DNA from: Corallococcus caeni
GTDB taxonomy: Bacteria > Myxococcota > Myxococcia > Myxococcales > Myxococcaceae
Assembly: GCF_036245865.1 (NCBI RefSeq)
Contig: NZ_BTTW01000012.1
Span: 186,001 to 250,000 of the forward strand
DNA length: 64,000 nt
Direction of reading: 5' to 3'
Shown here: piece by piece, positions 8,653 to 17,500 of the stretch
Position numbering within the stretch: position 1 is the stretch's first letter
How the letters are laid out: every line of letters starts with the position of its first letter
Translations under genes and position numbers: made by a program
Notes under the pieces: generated by a model
Databases searched by the model: none
The model's input: only the letters and a program-made list of their open reading frames with translations
Told to the model about the DNA's origin: nothing

Positions 8653-10686
8653 TCACCCCACGTTTGTCTTGCTGAACACCCGCAGCGCCTCCGCCACGCT
8701 CCAGGCCTGGGCGAAGCAGCCTCGCGGACGGTAGGGCTCCGTGGCGTCGAAGATCTCCGATATCTGCCCAATCCCCGCGTGTGACAGGTGGGTCTCCATT
8801 CCAGACAGCAGGGCCCGCGCGGCCTTCAGGTCCGGAGCCACCTTCAACGTCGCATCAACGTAATGCCCGATGAGCCAGCCCCACACCGTGCCCTGGTGAT
8901 AGGCCGCGTCGCGGGTGCGGAGGTCGCCGTCGTACGTCGGCTTGTAGTCCTTGCTCCCCGGCGCCAGGCTGCGCAGCCCCACTGGCGTCACCAGCTCCCG
9001 GCGCACCACCTCCAGCACCTGCGCCCACCGCTCGCGCTTCAACACCGGGTGCTTCAATGAGATGGCGAAGACCTGGTTCGGCCGCACGTTCGCGTCCTCA
9101 CGGCCGTCCTCTCCGTCCACCACGTCGTAAAGACAGCCGCCCGCTTCATTCCAGAAGCGCTGGTTGAAGCTGACCTGCGCCCGCTCCGCCGCGCCCCGGT
9201 ACGGTCCCGCGTCCTGTCCCAGCCGCTCCGCCCAACCCGCCATCAGGCGCAAGGCATTGAACCAGAGCGCGTTGATCTCCACCGCCTTGCCCCGGCGCGG
9301 TGTCACCACCCAGCCGTCCACCTTCGCGTCCATCCAGGTGAGCTGGTAGCCCTCCTGGCCCTGCCGCAGGAGCCCGTCCGCCGGGTCCACGCCGATGTGG
9401 AAGCGCGTGCCCTTCTGGTGGTGCGCCACGATGTCCTGCAACGTCGGGAACAGGTCGCGCAGCAGGGACTCGTCCCCCGTCTCTTCCAGGTAGCGGTCCA
9501 CCGCGTGGAAGAACCAGAGCGTCGCGTCCGCCGTGTGGTAGACGCCCTCGTTCTCTCCGTCCGGGAAGTAGTTCGGGATCAACCCGTCCCGCACGTAGTG
9601 CTCGAACGTGCGCAGGATGGCCGCCGCCTCGCGGTAGCGCCCCGTGGCCAGCGTCAGCCCGTCCAGGCTGATCATCGTGTCCCGGCCCCAGTCCGTGAAC
9701 CACGGGTAGCCCGCGATGACGCTCCTCGCCTCCAGCCCCATCGACCGCGCCCATGCGGCGTCCGCGGGCCTTGGCGGATCGATGATGAACTGGTCCGCCG
9801 CCAGCACCAGCCGCGCCGGCACTCCCGTGCGCCCATGCTCCGGGGCCTGCTCCAGCAGCCGTTGCTGTCGCAGCAGCTCCCGCTCGAAGACCTCCGCGGG
9901 CTTCCGCTCCAGCAGGTGGACCGGCTTCTCCGTCGTGAGCCCGAGATAGAGCGTGCCCCCGGGCTTCAGCGTCGCGGCGAAGTAGCCCGGCGAGTGCTGC
10001 ACCTCCGTGAAGTCATACCCGCGCGCCTGCTCCACCCGCAGGTGCTGCGGCTTCGACGTCTCCGCCAGGTTCACGAACGGCGTGGGCCCCTCCGAATACA
10101 GCCGCATCCGCTGCCGCGGGCCGTCCTCGCCGTTGCGCAGCTCCACCAGCGGGCCGCGCAGCGTGACGATGGGCTCTCCCGCGTCCTTCAACAGCGGCCC
10201 GTCGTGCGGGCGCAGCACCGGGAACGGCCGCAGGTGCAGCGTCACCTCCGGGCCGGACAGGTGTTGCCACTCGAGGAACACCGTGTCCTCGCCGTGCACC
10301 ATCACGACACGCCGACGCAGCCGCGCGCCCCCCACCACGTACTCCCAGACGGGAATCAGCCCCTCCAGGTGGAAGTGCCGCAGGTGCTTCGCTCCATCCT
10401 CTTGCGCGCTGCCGTCCGTGTGCTCCTCGGAGGTGAGCCGGTAGCGCTCCCCGTCCACCAGCGCCGTCTCCTCCAGCCTCGCCATCAACACCGTGCGGCC
10501 CAGCTTCTCCAGCGTGGGGATGAACAGGCCGTGGTAGCGGCGCGTGTTGCAGCCCACCACCGTGCCGGAGGCGTAGCCCCCTCGGCCGTTGGTCAGCAGC
10601 CACTCGTGTTTCACGCCAGTGCTGAAGTCGGCGCCGTCCTGGAAGTCGAACGACAGACGGGGCAGGGCAGGGGCAGGTGCATTCAC
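8653..10686 (-). CDS. glycogen debranching enzyme / amylo-alpha-1,6-glucosidase (GH133-like)
   Basis: A 677 aa cytoplasmic enzyme expected to remove alpha-1,6 branch glucose units from glycogen or related glucans. The N-terminal domain (about 15-280) starts with HEWLLTNGRGGYASGTVVGCNTRRYHGL (here split: EWLLTNGRGGYASG, NTRRYHGLF), typical of bacterial and archaeal GDE N-domains. The C-terminal (alpha/alpha)6 barrel (about 300-675) carries GYPWFTDWGRDTMISL with the catalytic Asp, NYFPDGENEGVYHTADATLW, and RTRDAAYHQGTVWGWL. Length is normal for the family. It is monocistronic, converging on the metalloprotease gene and diverging from the PLD-family gene. Confidence 0.93.
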   Translation of the reverse strand: MNAPAPALPRLSFDFQDGADFSTGVKHEWLLTNGRGGYASGTVVGCNTRRYHGLFIPTLEKLGRTVLMARLEETALVDGERYRLTSEEHTDGSAQEDGAKHLRHFHLEGLIPVWEYVVGGARLRRRVVMVHGEDTVFLEWQHLSGPEVTLHLRPFPVLRPHDGPLLKDAGEPIVTLRGPLVELRNGEDGPRQRMRLYSEGPTPFVNLAETSKPQHLRVEQARGYDFTEVQHSPGYFAATLKPGGTLYLGLTTEKPVHLLERKPAEVFERELLRQQRLLEQAPEHGRTGVPARLVLAADQFIIDPPRPADAAWARSMGLEARSVIAGYPWFTDWGRDTMISLDGLTLATGRYREAAAILRTFEHYVRDGLIPNYFPDGENEGVYHTADATLWFFHAVDRYLEETGDESLLRDLFPTLQDIVAHHQKGTRFHIGVDPADGLLRQGQEGYQLTWMDAKVDGWVVTPRRGKAVEINALWFNALRLMAGWAERLGQDAGPYRGAAERAQVSFNQRFWNEAGGCLYDVVDGEDGREDANVRPNQVFAISLKHPVLKRERWAQVLEVVRRELVTPVGLRSLAPGSKDYKPTYDGDLRTRDAAYHQGTVWGWLIGHYVDATLKVAPDLKAARALLSGMETHLSHAGIGQISEIFDATEPYRPRGCFAQAWSVAEALRVFSKTNVG

Positions 10687-11080
10687 GCCTTCGTCTCCTC
10701 GTGCGTCAACATGAGCGCGGTGTGTCCGGGCAACGGTCGTCCTCCTGCCTGCTCGCCCCCGTCACGCAAGAGGTCCGAAGACGCCCCCTGGGCGGAGACT
10801 CGCGGGAGGGGTAGGAAGCAGGAACCCGTCGGACCTCACTCCTGAAGGCAATGCGCATGGCGCTCGTGAAGAGGTTGCTCATGGAAGCCCGCACCACACA
10901 GCGCACCCTCCCGCTACCGTGCTCCGGGCCGTGGGGAGGACAGCCGGACAGCCAGGCGCTCCCCAGTGTCGCCAGCACGCAGCAGTTCCTGCACCCGGAA
11001 CCATTGCGACAGCCCTCCAAGCACCGCACTTCACCCAGAGCCTTCGGGAGTGGCGCCCCGATTTCCCGAGGAGACGCGGC
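10687..11080. other. 394-base intergenic region without a recognisable gene
   Basis: This region separates the divergently transcribed debranching enzyme and cardiolipin synthase-like genes and must carry both promoters. I see no sigma-54 element, no clear -35/-10 pair, no tRNA and no convincing small gene. Open frames here are short and lack ribosome binding sites; the frame of the PLD gene is open back to 10919, but that segment is not protein-like. Confidence 0.5.
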
Positions 11081-12637
11081 GTGGCCATCCTGAAGTCAGC
11101 GGGCATCAGCGGCCGCCAGCACGGGCTGGCGGAACAGATCTTCTCCCGCGCCGCCGGCGCACCGCTCGTGCCGGGCAACGACGTGCAGCTCCTGCGCGAC
11201 GCGCGCGAGAACTACCCCGCGTGGCTGCGCGCCATCCAGCAGGCCCAGCGCTCCATCCTCTTCGAGAACTACATCATCGAGGACGACGAGGTGGGCCGCG
11301 GCTTCGCGGAGGCGCTGGCCGAGCGCGCCCGTGCCGGCGTACAGGTCCGCGTCCTCTATGACTGGCTGGGCTGCCTGGGCCCCGCGTCCCACCACTACTG
11401 GCGCTCCCTGCGCGACGCGGGCGTGGAGGTGCGCTGCTTCAATCCCTTCCAGTTCGACCGGCCCCTGGCGTGGCTGGGCCGCAACCACCGAAAGACGCTC
11501 ACCGTGGACGGCGAGGTGGGCTTCGTCTCCGGCCTGTGCGTGAGCCACAAGTGGGTGGGCGACGCGCAGAGGGGCGTGGCCCCGTGGCGCGACACCGGCC
11601 TGGAGATCCGCGGCCCCGCCGTGGCGGACCTCGTGCGTGCGTTCGCCCAGGGCTGGAGCACCGTGGGGCCTCCCCTGGATGAGGAGGGCTGCCTGTCCGC
11701 TCGCGCCTCCACGCCCATGGGCGACGTGGCCCTGCGCGTGGTGGCCGGGGTGCCCTGGAGCGCGGGCCTGTTCCGCGTGGACCAGCTCATCGCGTCGCTC
11801 GCGCGCCAGCGGCTGTGGCTCACCGACGCGTACTTCGTGGGCACCGCCACCTATGTCCAGGCGCTCCGGGCCGCGTCGCGCGATGGCGTGGACGTGCGGC
11901 TGCTCGTGCCCGGCAGCAGCGACATCCCCGCGCTGCGCCCGCTCACCCAGGCCGGCTACCGCCCCCTGCTGGAGGCCGGCATCCGCGTCTATGAATGGAA
12001 TGGCACCATGCTCCACGCCAAGACGGCCGTGGCGGATGGCACCTGGGCGCGCGTCGGTTCGTCCAACCTCAACCCCGCGAGCTGGCTGGGAAACTCTGAA
12101 ATCGACGTCGCCGTGGAGAACGCGCCCTTCGCCCAGCAGATGGAGGCCATGTACCTCCAGGACCTGGAGCACGCGACGGAGGTGGTGCTCAGCGGCAAGG
12201 CGCGGCGCTTGAAGGCCGCGCCCCCCCTGCCGCGCTCGCAGCGGGGCGCTCCCGGCCGGCGGGGCAGCATGAGCCGCGCGGCCGCGGGCGCGGTGCGCCT
12301 GGGCAACACCGTGGGCGCCGCCGTCACCAACCACCGCGAGCTGGGCCGCACCGAATCCAAGGTCGTCTTCGGCGCGGGCGTGGTGCCCCTGGCGCTCGCG
12401 GGCGTGGCCCTCTACTGGCCCCACGCCGTGGCCGTGCCGGTGGCGCTCCTTGGCGCGTGGGCAGGCATCGCCCTGTGGAGCCGGGCCGTGCGCCTGCGCC
12501 GCCAGGAAGAAGCCCGGGCCTCCGAACAGCAGCCGCTGCCGGAGCCCGAGGTGCCGCCGCTCCCCGCCGCGAAGCCGCAGGCGCTTCCGGAAGCTCCCGC
12601 CCCCCGCGCGCCGGAGGCCGGGCCGCACCAACCCTGA
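11081..12637 (+). CDS. cardiolipin synthase-like phospholipase D family protein
   Basis: A 518 aa protein with two PLD half-domains. The first HxKxxxxDG motif is NHRKTLTVDGEVGFVSG (about residues 137-153) and the second is LHAKTAVADGTWARVGSSN (about 308-326). Together they form one active site that joins or hydrolyses phosphatidyl groups, as in cardiolipin synthesis. After a basic linker (about 385-420) there are one or two membrane segments (VVPLALAGVALYW, AVAVPVALLGAWAGIALW) and a Pro/Ala/Glu-rich tail. The membrane part is C-terminal rather than N-terminal as in E. coli ClsA. GTG 11081 is chosen because GAGGAGA lies just upstream. Confidence 0.85.
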   Translation: MAILKSAGISGRQHGLAEQIFSRAAGAPLVPGNDVQLLRDARENYPAWLRAIQQAQRSILFENYIIEDDEVGRGFAEALAERARAGVQVRVLYDWLGCLGPASHHYWRSLRDAGVEVRCFNPFQFDRPLAWLGRNHRKTLTVDGEVGFVSGLCVSHKWVGDAQRGVAPWRDTGLEIRGPAVADLVRAFAQGWSTVGPPLDEEGCLSARASTPMGDVALRVVAGVPWSAGLFRVDQLIASLARQRLWLTDAYFVGTATYVQALRAASRDGVDVRLLVPGSSDIPALRPLTQAGYRPLLEAGIRVYEWNGTMLHAKTAVADGTWARVGSSNLNPASWLGNSEIDVAVENAPFAQQMEAMYLQDLEHATEVVLSGKARRLKAAPPLPRSQRGAPGRRGSMSRAAAGAVRLGNTVGAAVTNHRELGRTESKVVFGAGVVPLALAGVALYWPHAVAVPVALLGAWAGIALWSRAVRLRRQEEARASEQQPLPEPEVPPLPAAKPQALPEAPAPRAPEAGPHQP

Positions 12638-12772
12638 AGAAAAGGGGAGGGGAGGGCCCGGACATGACAAGGGCCCACGGGCCGGGAGCGGGGGAGGTCT
12701 GGCTTCCCACTTCGCTGATCCGGCCCGAAGGCCCGTGAATCCTTACAGCGTTTCAGCCTGTCGGCCGCGGCA

Positions 12773-12964
12773 CTAGGCCTGCTTCGCGACGCCCGTGGGC
12801 TCCGCCGCCTTGCCATTGAAGAGCGCGCTGCCCCCGTACAGGGCCAGGCCGACCATGCCCAGCACGCCCGCTTCGATGCTGTTGCCCATCGAGGCCCCCA
12901 TCAGCCCCACGATGCTGGTTCCGAGCATGAAGACCACCCCCACCGCCCCTGCCACCTTGCCCAT
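12773..12964 (-). CDS. small two-helix membrane protein, unknown function
   Basis: This 63 aa protein is almost entirely hydrophobic: two predicted membrane segments (about 4-22 and 30-50) are joined by a short Gly/Ser/Asn turn (GASMGNSIEAG), and the C-terminal tail is short. A strong GAGGGGG ribosome binding site precedes the ATG, which supports it being real despite its size. It lies between the PLD-family gene (convergent) and the exoA promoter region (divergent). I do not recognise the family. Confidence 0.6.
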   Translation of the reverse strand: MGKVAGAVGVVFMLGTSIVGLMGASMGNSIEAGVLGMVGLALYGGSALFNGKAAEPTGVAKQA

Positions 12965-13371
12965 CCGCTGTCCCCCTCTGGACTGAATTGGACCCCTGAA
13001 CCACTACCGCTGTTCGACGCACACCTCCTCTTCAAGGCGCGTGCCAGGCCTTTGGCATGGGGTCCTCGGGGGAGGTGCGAAATGGAGTGGAAGGTGTGGG
13101 GCGCACGTTGGGCAATCCTCTTCCACCCCGTGGAAGCGATCGGCAGAAAGCACAGGGGAGAACACCGGGGTAGGACCGGAATTTTTCCCGGATGCGCCCA
13201 TGTGCGCCTGATGTGGCACCCCGTAACCCACTGCATTCCAAGGGTTTTCCCTCCCCCAAGCCGCTGGCACACGCGCTGCTAAGAGCCACCGCCAGGAGCG
13301 AGCCACCCGGCCCTTCAGGGCGTGTGAACGGTGGCCCGCGCGGACATCAGTCGAACGAAGGAGAGCGGAAG
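12965..13371. other. 407-base regulatory region ahead of the exoA operon
   Basis: This divergent intergenic region precedes exoA. It holds the sigma-54-type promoter at 13265-13280 and must also hold the promoter of the small membrane protein gene. The sequence GGTAGGACC at 13169-13177 recurs upstream of exoL at a similar distance from the -24 box (96 versus 83 bases) and could be an activator site. No gene is apparent inside. Confidence 0.55.
13265..13280 (+). promoter_or_regulatory. sigma-54 (-24/-12) promoter of the exoA-I operon
   Basis: TGGCACACGCGCTGCT matches the sigma-54 consensus TGGCAC-N5-TTGCW at every defined position but one, with the required spacing between the GG (-24) and GC (-12) dinucleotides. 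Transcription would start near 13291, giving a leader of about 80 bases before the exoA ATG. Sigma-54 promoters need an enhancer-binding protein; M. xanthus uses many of these during starvation-induced development, which fits spore-coat genes. Confidence 0.75.
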
Positions 13372-13941
13372 ATGGGAATGCGGCGCACGGGGTTCTGGAC
13401 GGTGATGGGGATGCTCCTCCTGTCGGGTTGTGCTCACCAGCAGACGCTGAAGGTCGACAACGCGGAGCAGCCCTACCGCATCGGCCGCGAGGACGTGCTC
13501 GACGTGAGCGTCTGGCGCGATCAGGAGCTGTCGCGCACGGTGCCGGTGCGTCCCGACGGCTTCATCTCCATCCCGATGGTGGGTGAGATTCAGGCTGCGG
13601 GCAAGACGCCCACGGAGCTGGCGGAGGCGCTCAAGTCGGGCCTCCAGGCGTATGTGCAGGAGCCGCGCGTGACGGTCATCGTCCGCGAGGTCAACAGCAG
13701 CCGCGTCTTCGTGACGGGTGAAGTGGCCCACCCGGGCGCCTACCCGCTGCGCGGCCGCGTGTCGCTGCTGCAGGCCATCGCGCTGGCCGGCGGCTTCACG
13801 GACTTCGCCAACTCCGACGGCATCGTCGTCATCCGCACGGACGGCAAGGGCGGGCAGATCCCGGTTCGCTACAGCGACCTGGTCTCCCCCGAAGGCGAGA
13901 GCGTCATCCTGCGGCCGGGTGACACCGTCGTCGTCCCGTGA
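13372..13941 (+). CDS. exoA: ExoA: outer-membrane polysaccharide export (OPX/Wza-type) lipoprotein, short form
   Basis: A 189 aa lipoprotein (signal peptide with lipobox LLSGC, acylated Cys about residue 19). It has a polysaccharide export domain (about 30-105; YRIGREDVLDVSVW, RPDGFISIPMVGEI) and one SLBB domain (about 110-185; SSRVFVTGEVAHPGAYPL). The chain stops right after the SLBB fold, so the C-terminal amphipathic helix that forms the outer-membrane pore in E. coli Wza is missing. In M. xanthus such short OPX proteins work with a separate beta-barrel, here the next gene. ATG 13372 is preceded by AAGGAG. The stop overlaps the exoB start (GTGA). It heads the spore-coat polysaccharide operon. 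Confidence 0.92.
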   Translation: MGMRRTGFWTVMGMLLLSGCAHQQTLKVDNAEQPYRIGREDVLDVSVWRDQELSRTVPVRPDGFISIPMVGEIQAAGKTPTELAEALKSGLQAYVQEPRVTVIVREVNSSRVFVTGEVAHPGAYPLRGRVSLLQAIALAGGFTDFANSDGIVVIRTDGKGGQIPVRYSDLVSPEGESVILRPGDTVVVP

Positions 13942-15170
13942 AGCGGGGCGGGCGCGAAGACTCCAAAGACAGACATCCGGAAGCAGCGAACGTGGGCGTG
14001 GGTATGGACGGGAGGGCGGCGGTGAGGGGCAACTGGAAGCGGGCAGTGATTGCAGGCTGTCTCATCGCCGCGCCGGCCGCGCAGGCGGCCACCATCCTGG
14101 AGCCGCGGCTGCGCCTGACGGCGGAGGAGCGCTTCGACAACGACATCCGTCTGGGGTCTGGCGGCACCAACGGGCAGTTCATGACGAAGCTGTCCCCGCG
14201 CCTGGGCCTGGACGTGAAGAACGAGCAGGTGACGCTCGACTCGTTCTACGCCACGGACCTCCTCGCGCGGCACGGCTCCGGCAAGACGACGGTGGACCAC
14301 CGCGCGGGCGTCGGTTTCCGGGACGTGCTGTCCCGCCGGCTGCGGCTGGACGCCAGCGCCAAGGTCTTCCGCGTCACCGACCCCACGTCGCTGCCGCGTG
14401 ACGGCCTGGCGCGCTCCACGGCGCCCACCTTCTACGCGACGACGAAGGTGGGGCTCACGGGGCGCGTCTCGGAGCGCATGGATGTCCGCGCCGGCTACGC
14501 GTTCGAAGCGACGCGCATCATCGAGCCGGGACGGGTGGCGGGCTACGCGCACACCCCGTCGGTGGAGCTGTGGTACCGCACCACGCGCCGGCTGTCCCTG
14601 GGCGCCGAGTACCGCTACCAGGGCTTCCTGTACGCCGGCGACTACAGCCAGGCGCACGGCGCCGCCGCGGCCCTGCGCTACCGGCTGACGCGGCCCACCA
14701 CGCTCACCCTCCGGGGCGGGCCGGTGCACTACCAGCCGTCGGACGTGTCGCGCGGCGGGTGGCTGCCCCGCGTGGCGCTGGAAGTGGTTCGCGAGGGCGA
14801 GCGCAGTGACTTCGGCTTCGCCATGGGCCACGACCTGGTGGGGGCCAGCGGGTTTTCCGGCGCGGTGTGGGCGGACTACGCGTCGGTGATGGGGGCGCAC
14901 CGGTTCTCGCAGAAGCTGTCGGCCTTCGGGGCGGCCAGCTTCTTCCGGAACGGGACGGCGCCCGGTGAGAACTACACGGAGTGGCGCAACACCACGAACG
15001 TGTCGCAGGGCTATGCGGTGGGTGGAGGCGTCGAGTACCGGCTGAGCCGGAAGCTGGCGCTGCAGGGGGCGTTCGACCGCATCGCGCAGGTGGGTGCGGC
15101 GGATGTCGCTGGGGCGGGGGACCTGACACGCAACGTGTTCGCCCTCCGTCTGGTCATGACAGCTTGGTAG
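13938..15170 (+). CDS. exoB: ExoB: outer-membrane beta-barrel partner of ExoA (Wzp-type)
   Basis: About 410 aa if started at the GTG overlapping the exoA stop. An internal ATG at 14004 (388 aa) would put the signal peptide (RAVIAGCLIAAPAAQAA) nearer the N-terminus and may be the true start. After the signal peptide the protein is a run of alternating amphipathic strands with aromatic girdles (LELWYRTT-, GAEYRYQGF-, VWADYASV-type segments) and ends in an aromatic residue (LVMTAW), typical of outer-membrane barrels recognised by BamA. Position and features match M. xanthus ExoB (WzpX), which forms a composite export channel with the short OPX protein. No catalytic motif is seen. Confidence 0.85.
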   Translation: MKRGGREDSKDRHPEAANVGVGMDGRAAVRGNWKRAVIAGCLIAAPAAQAATILEPRLRLTAEERFDNDIRLGSGGTNGQFMTKLSPRLGLDVKNEQVTLDSFYATDLLARHGSGKTTVDHRAGVGFRDVLSRRLRLDASAKVFRVTDPTSLPRDGLARSTAPTFYATTKVGLTGRVSERMDVRAGYAFEATRIIEPGRVAGYAHTPSVELWYRTTRRLSLGAEYRYQGFLYAGDYSQAHGAAAALRYRLTRPTTLTLRGGPVHYQPSDVSRGGWLPRVALEVVREGERSDFGFAMGHDLVGASGFSGAVWADYASVMGAHRFSQKLSAFGAASFFRNGTAPGENYTEWRNTTNVSQGYAVGGGVEYRLSRKLALQGAFDRIAQVGAADVAGAGDLTRNVFALRLVMTAW

Positions 15171-15205
15171 GCAACTTTCGAGTTCGAGGCATGGAGGAGC
15201 GGATC

Positions 15206-16615
15206 ATGGAGCGTGGGATGACGGCGGACCAGATGCTTTCGGCGCTGTGGCGCCGCAAGGCCCTGGTGGGGGCGATCGCTGCAGCAATCTTCGTGTTGGG
15301 CGCGGCCATCGTGATGACCCGCCCGAGCATTTATGAAGCGTCCGTGGTGGTGCGTGTGGAGCCGCAGCGCCCCGGCGAGGAGATGGTCCAGCGCACGGTG
15401 AGCGAGCTCATCGAGCAGCGGCTGGTCACCGTCCGCCAGGAGTTGCTGGCGCGGCCGGTGCTCCAGAAGGCCATCGAGGAGATGAACCTCTACCCGGAGC
15501 TGGTCTCCGAGAAGGGCGTCGAGGCGGCGGTCGAGCAGATGCGCAAGGACCTCACCGTGCGCGTCGAGGGTGAGACGGCCTTCGAGCTCACCTACGCGGG
15601 CCGCGACCCGCAGGTGGTGGCGCAGGTGGCCAACCGGCTGCCGGCCATCTTCTCCGAGGAGACGCTGAAGATCCGCCAGACGCAGGCGGCCCGCGCCACC
15701 GACCTCTTCACCGAGGAGATGGTCGCCATGGGCAAGGCCGTGTCGAACTGGGAGGGGAAGATCTCCAAGTTCAAGGTGGACCACCTGGGCGAGCTGCCCG
15801 AGCAGATGGAGATGAACATGCGCGGCCTGGAGCGCATCAGCGCCCAGCTGCAGACGAAGTCCGAGGAGCTGCGCACCGCTGAAGCGCGCCGCTCCGACCT
15901 GGCCCGCGCCCGCAACGCCGCGGACAGCGAGGCCGGCCGGCTGGAGGCGGCGGAGAGCGGCCTGTCCCGCACCCTCACCCAGGCCAAGACGCAGTGGACG
16001 CCGGACCACCCGGAAGTGAAGCGGATGGAGCGTGAGCTGGGCGACATCAGCACCCAGCGCAAGGACGCGGAAGGGCGCATGTTCGCCGAGCGCAACGAGC
16101 GCACCCGCGTGTCCACGCTCATCACCAACATCCAGAAGGACATCGTGGACCTCCAGAAGCAGGCCGAGGCGTACCAGGCGCGGCTGAACAACACCCCGCG
16201 CTGGGCCCAGGAGCTGGCGGTCATGAACCGGGACTACGAAATCGCCCGCACCAAGTACCAGAGCGTGGTGAGCCGCAAGGTGGAGGCGGAGATCGCCCAG
16301 GAGCTGGAGGCCAAGAGCGCCAAGAGCCTGTTCAACGTCATCTCGCCCGCCGGGGTGCCTTCCTCCCCGGCCCGCCCGGACCGCATGAGCGGCCTGCTCA
16401 TCGCCGCCCTGGTGGCCCTGGCCCTGGGTGTCCTCACCGGCACCGTGCTCGAGATGCGCGACGACAGCCTGCGCGACGGCACCGAGGTCCGCGAGCGCAT
16501 CACGCTCCCTGTCCTGGCGGTGGTCCCGAACATGCAGGGCAAGACGGAGAAGCGGATCTTGATGCCGATGGCTGGGAGCAAGAACAGCGTCTCCTCGCCG
16601 ACGTCACTGAATTAA
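15206..16615 (+). CDS. exoC: ExoC: Wzz/Wzc-type chain-length determinant (polysaccharide co-polymerase) without kinase domain
   Basis: A 469 aa inner-membrane protein. There are two membrane helices (about 20-42, ALVGAIAAAIFVLGAAIVM, and about 393-415, GLLIAALVALALGVLTGTV) flanking a long periplasmic region with a Wzz domain (about 45-140) and extended coiled coils (about 175-345). The pre-TM2 Pro-rich motif SSPARPDR is typical of co-polymerases. The last about 50 residues are cytoplasmic and lack a P-loop; the kinase is the separate next gene. ATG 15206 follows GGAGGAGC at good spacing; ATG 15191 is possible. It should set chain length of the spore-coat polymer together with ExoD. Confidence 0.92.
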   Translation: MERGMTADQMLSALWRRKALVGAIAAAIFVLGAAIVMTRPSIYEASVVVRVEPQRPGEEMVQRTVSELIEQRLVTVRQELLARPVLQKAIEEMNLYPELVSEKGVEAAVEQMRKDLTVRVEGETAFELTYAGRDPQVVAQVANRLPAIFSEETLKIRQTQAARATDLFTEEMVAMGKAVSNWEGKISKFKVDHLGELPEQMEMNMRGLERISAQLQTKSEELRTAEARRSDLARARNAADSEAGRLEAAESGLSRTLTQAKTQWTPDHPEVKRMERELGDISTQRKDAEGRMFAERNERTRVSTLITNIQKDIVDLQKQAEAYQARLNNTPRWAQELAVMNRDYEIARTKYQSVVSRKVEAEIAQELEAKSAKSLFNVISPAGVPSSPARPDRMSGLLIAALVALALGVLTGTVLEMRDDSLRDGTEVRERITLPVLAVVPNMQGKTEKRILMPMAGSKNSVSSPTSLN

Positions 16616-16651
16616 TTGCCGCCCCCTTACGGAAAGGATTGGAGAACTCAG

Positions 16652-17389
16652 ATGGATTCGACGATGGAGCGGGCCGGTAACTTCCTCCCCCGCGTGGATG
16701 ACAGCGCGGCTTCCAGCAACGCGGTGGACCGCCGGGTGGTGACGCTCACCGCCCCTGCCTCCGCGGCCGCCGAGCAGTACCGCACCCTGTACTACCGCCT
16801 GGAGCGGATGCGCGAGCAGCGTCCGATGAAGGTGGTGGCGCTCACCTCCGCGATGCCCGGCGAGGGCAAGACGGTGACGAGCGTGAACCTGGCCCTGGCC
16901 GCCGCCCGGGCGAACCCGGAGCGCCGCATCCTGCTGGTGGACGCGGACCTGCGCCGGGGGCAGGTGGCCCCCACGCTGGGCATGCGCAACAAGCAGGGCC
17001 TGGCGGAGCTCCTGGCCGGTGAGTGCGACGTGCGCGACGTGGTGCGCCGCTTCAACTCCACGCGGCTGGCGGTCATCCCCGCCGGCGCCACGCCGGAGGA
17101 GAGCACCCAGGTGCTGGCCTCCGCCCGCATGAAGCAGTTCCTCAAGGCGGTGCGCGAGGGCTTCGACGAGGTGTACGTGGACCTGCCGCCCACGCTGCCG
17201 TTCGCGGACGCGGCCATCCTGGGCCACCAGATGGACGGCGTGCTGATGGTCATCCGCGCCAACGTCACCCCCTCCAAGGTGGTGAACCAGGCGGTGGAGC
17301 AGCTGGCGGGCGCGGCGCTGGTGGGCTGCGTGCTCAACGGCGCGGAAGTGAACGCGACCCCGTACCTGAAGAACTACGTGAAGAAGTAA
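16652..17389 (+). CDS. exoD: ExoD: bacterial tyrosine kinase (BY-kinase) of the co-polymerase
   Basis: A 245 aa cytoplasmic P-loop kinase of the CpsD/CapB family. Walker A is SAMPGEGKT (about 66-74), Walker A' is ILLVDADLR (about 94-102) and the Walker B region is VYVDLPP (about 176-182). An ExxR helix EQYRTLYYRL is seen at about 41-50. The C-terminal tyrosine cluster is short: only two Tyr in PYLKNYVKK. It would autophosphorylate and control chain length through ExoC. The M. xanthus orthologue is also known as BtkA and is needed for mature spores. ATG 16652 follows GGAGAA. Confidence 0.92.
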   Translation: MDSTMERAGNFLPRVDDSAASSNAVDRRVVTLTAPASAAAEQYRTLYYRLERMREQRPMKVVALTSAMPGEGKTVTSVNLALAAARANPERRILLVDADLRRGQVAPTLGMRNKQGLAELLAGECDVRDVVRRFNSTRLAVIPAGATPEESTQVLASARMKQFLKAVREGFDEVYVDLPPTLPFADAAILGHQMDGVLMVIRANVTPSKVVNQAVEQLAGAALVGCVLNGAEVNATPYLKNYVKK

Positions 17390-17500
17390 CGGTCAGCAGT
17401 CGAGGTGGAGTGTTTCGAAGGCCCGACCCGCTCCTCGCGCCGATGAGGTGCGAAGGGCGGGGGGCCTGGAGCGGCGGCGGGTCGGGGTTGGAGGAATCAC

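Noticed and set aside
13213-13235. TGGCAC followed by TGCA upstream of exoA as a sigma-54 promoter
   Set aside because: The GG and GC pairs are too far apart (about 18 bases instead of 12). The site at 13265-13280 has correct spacing and is closer to the gene.
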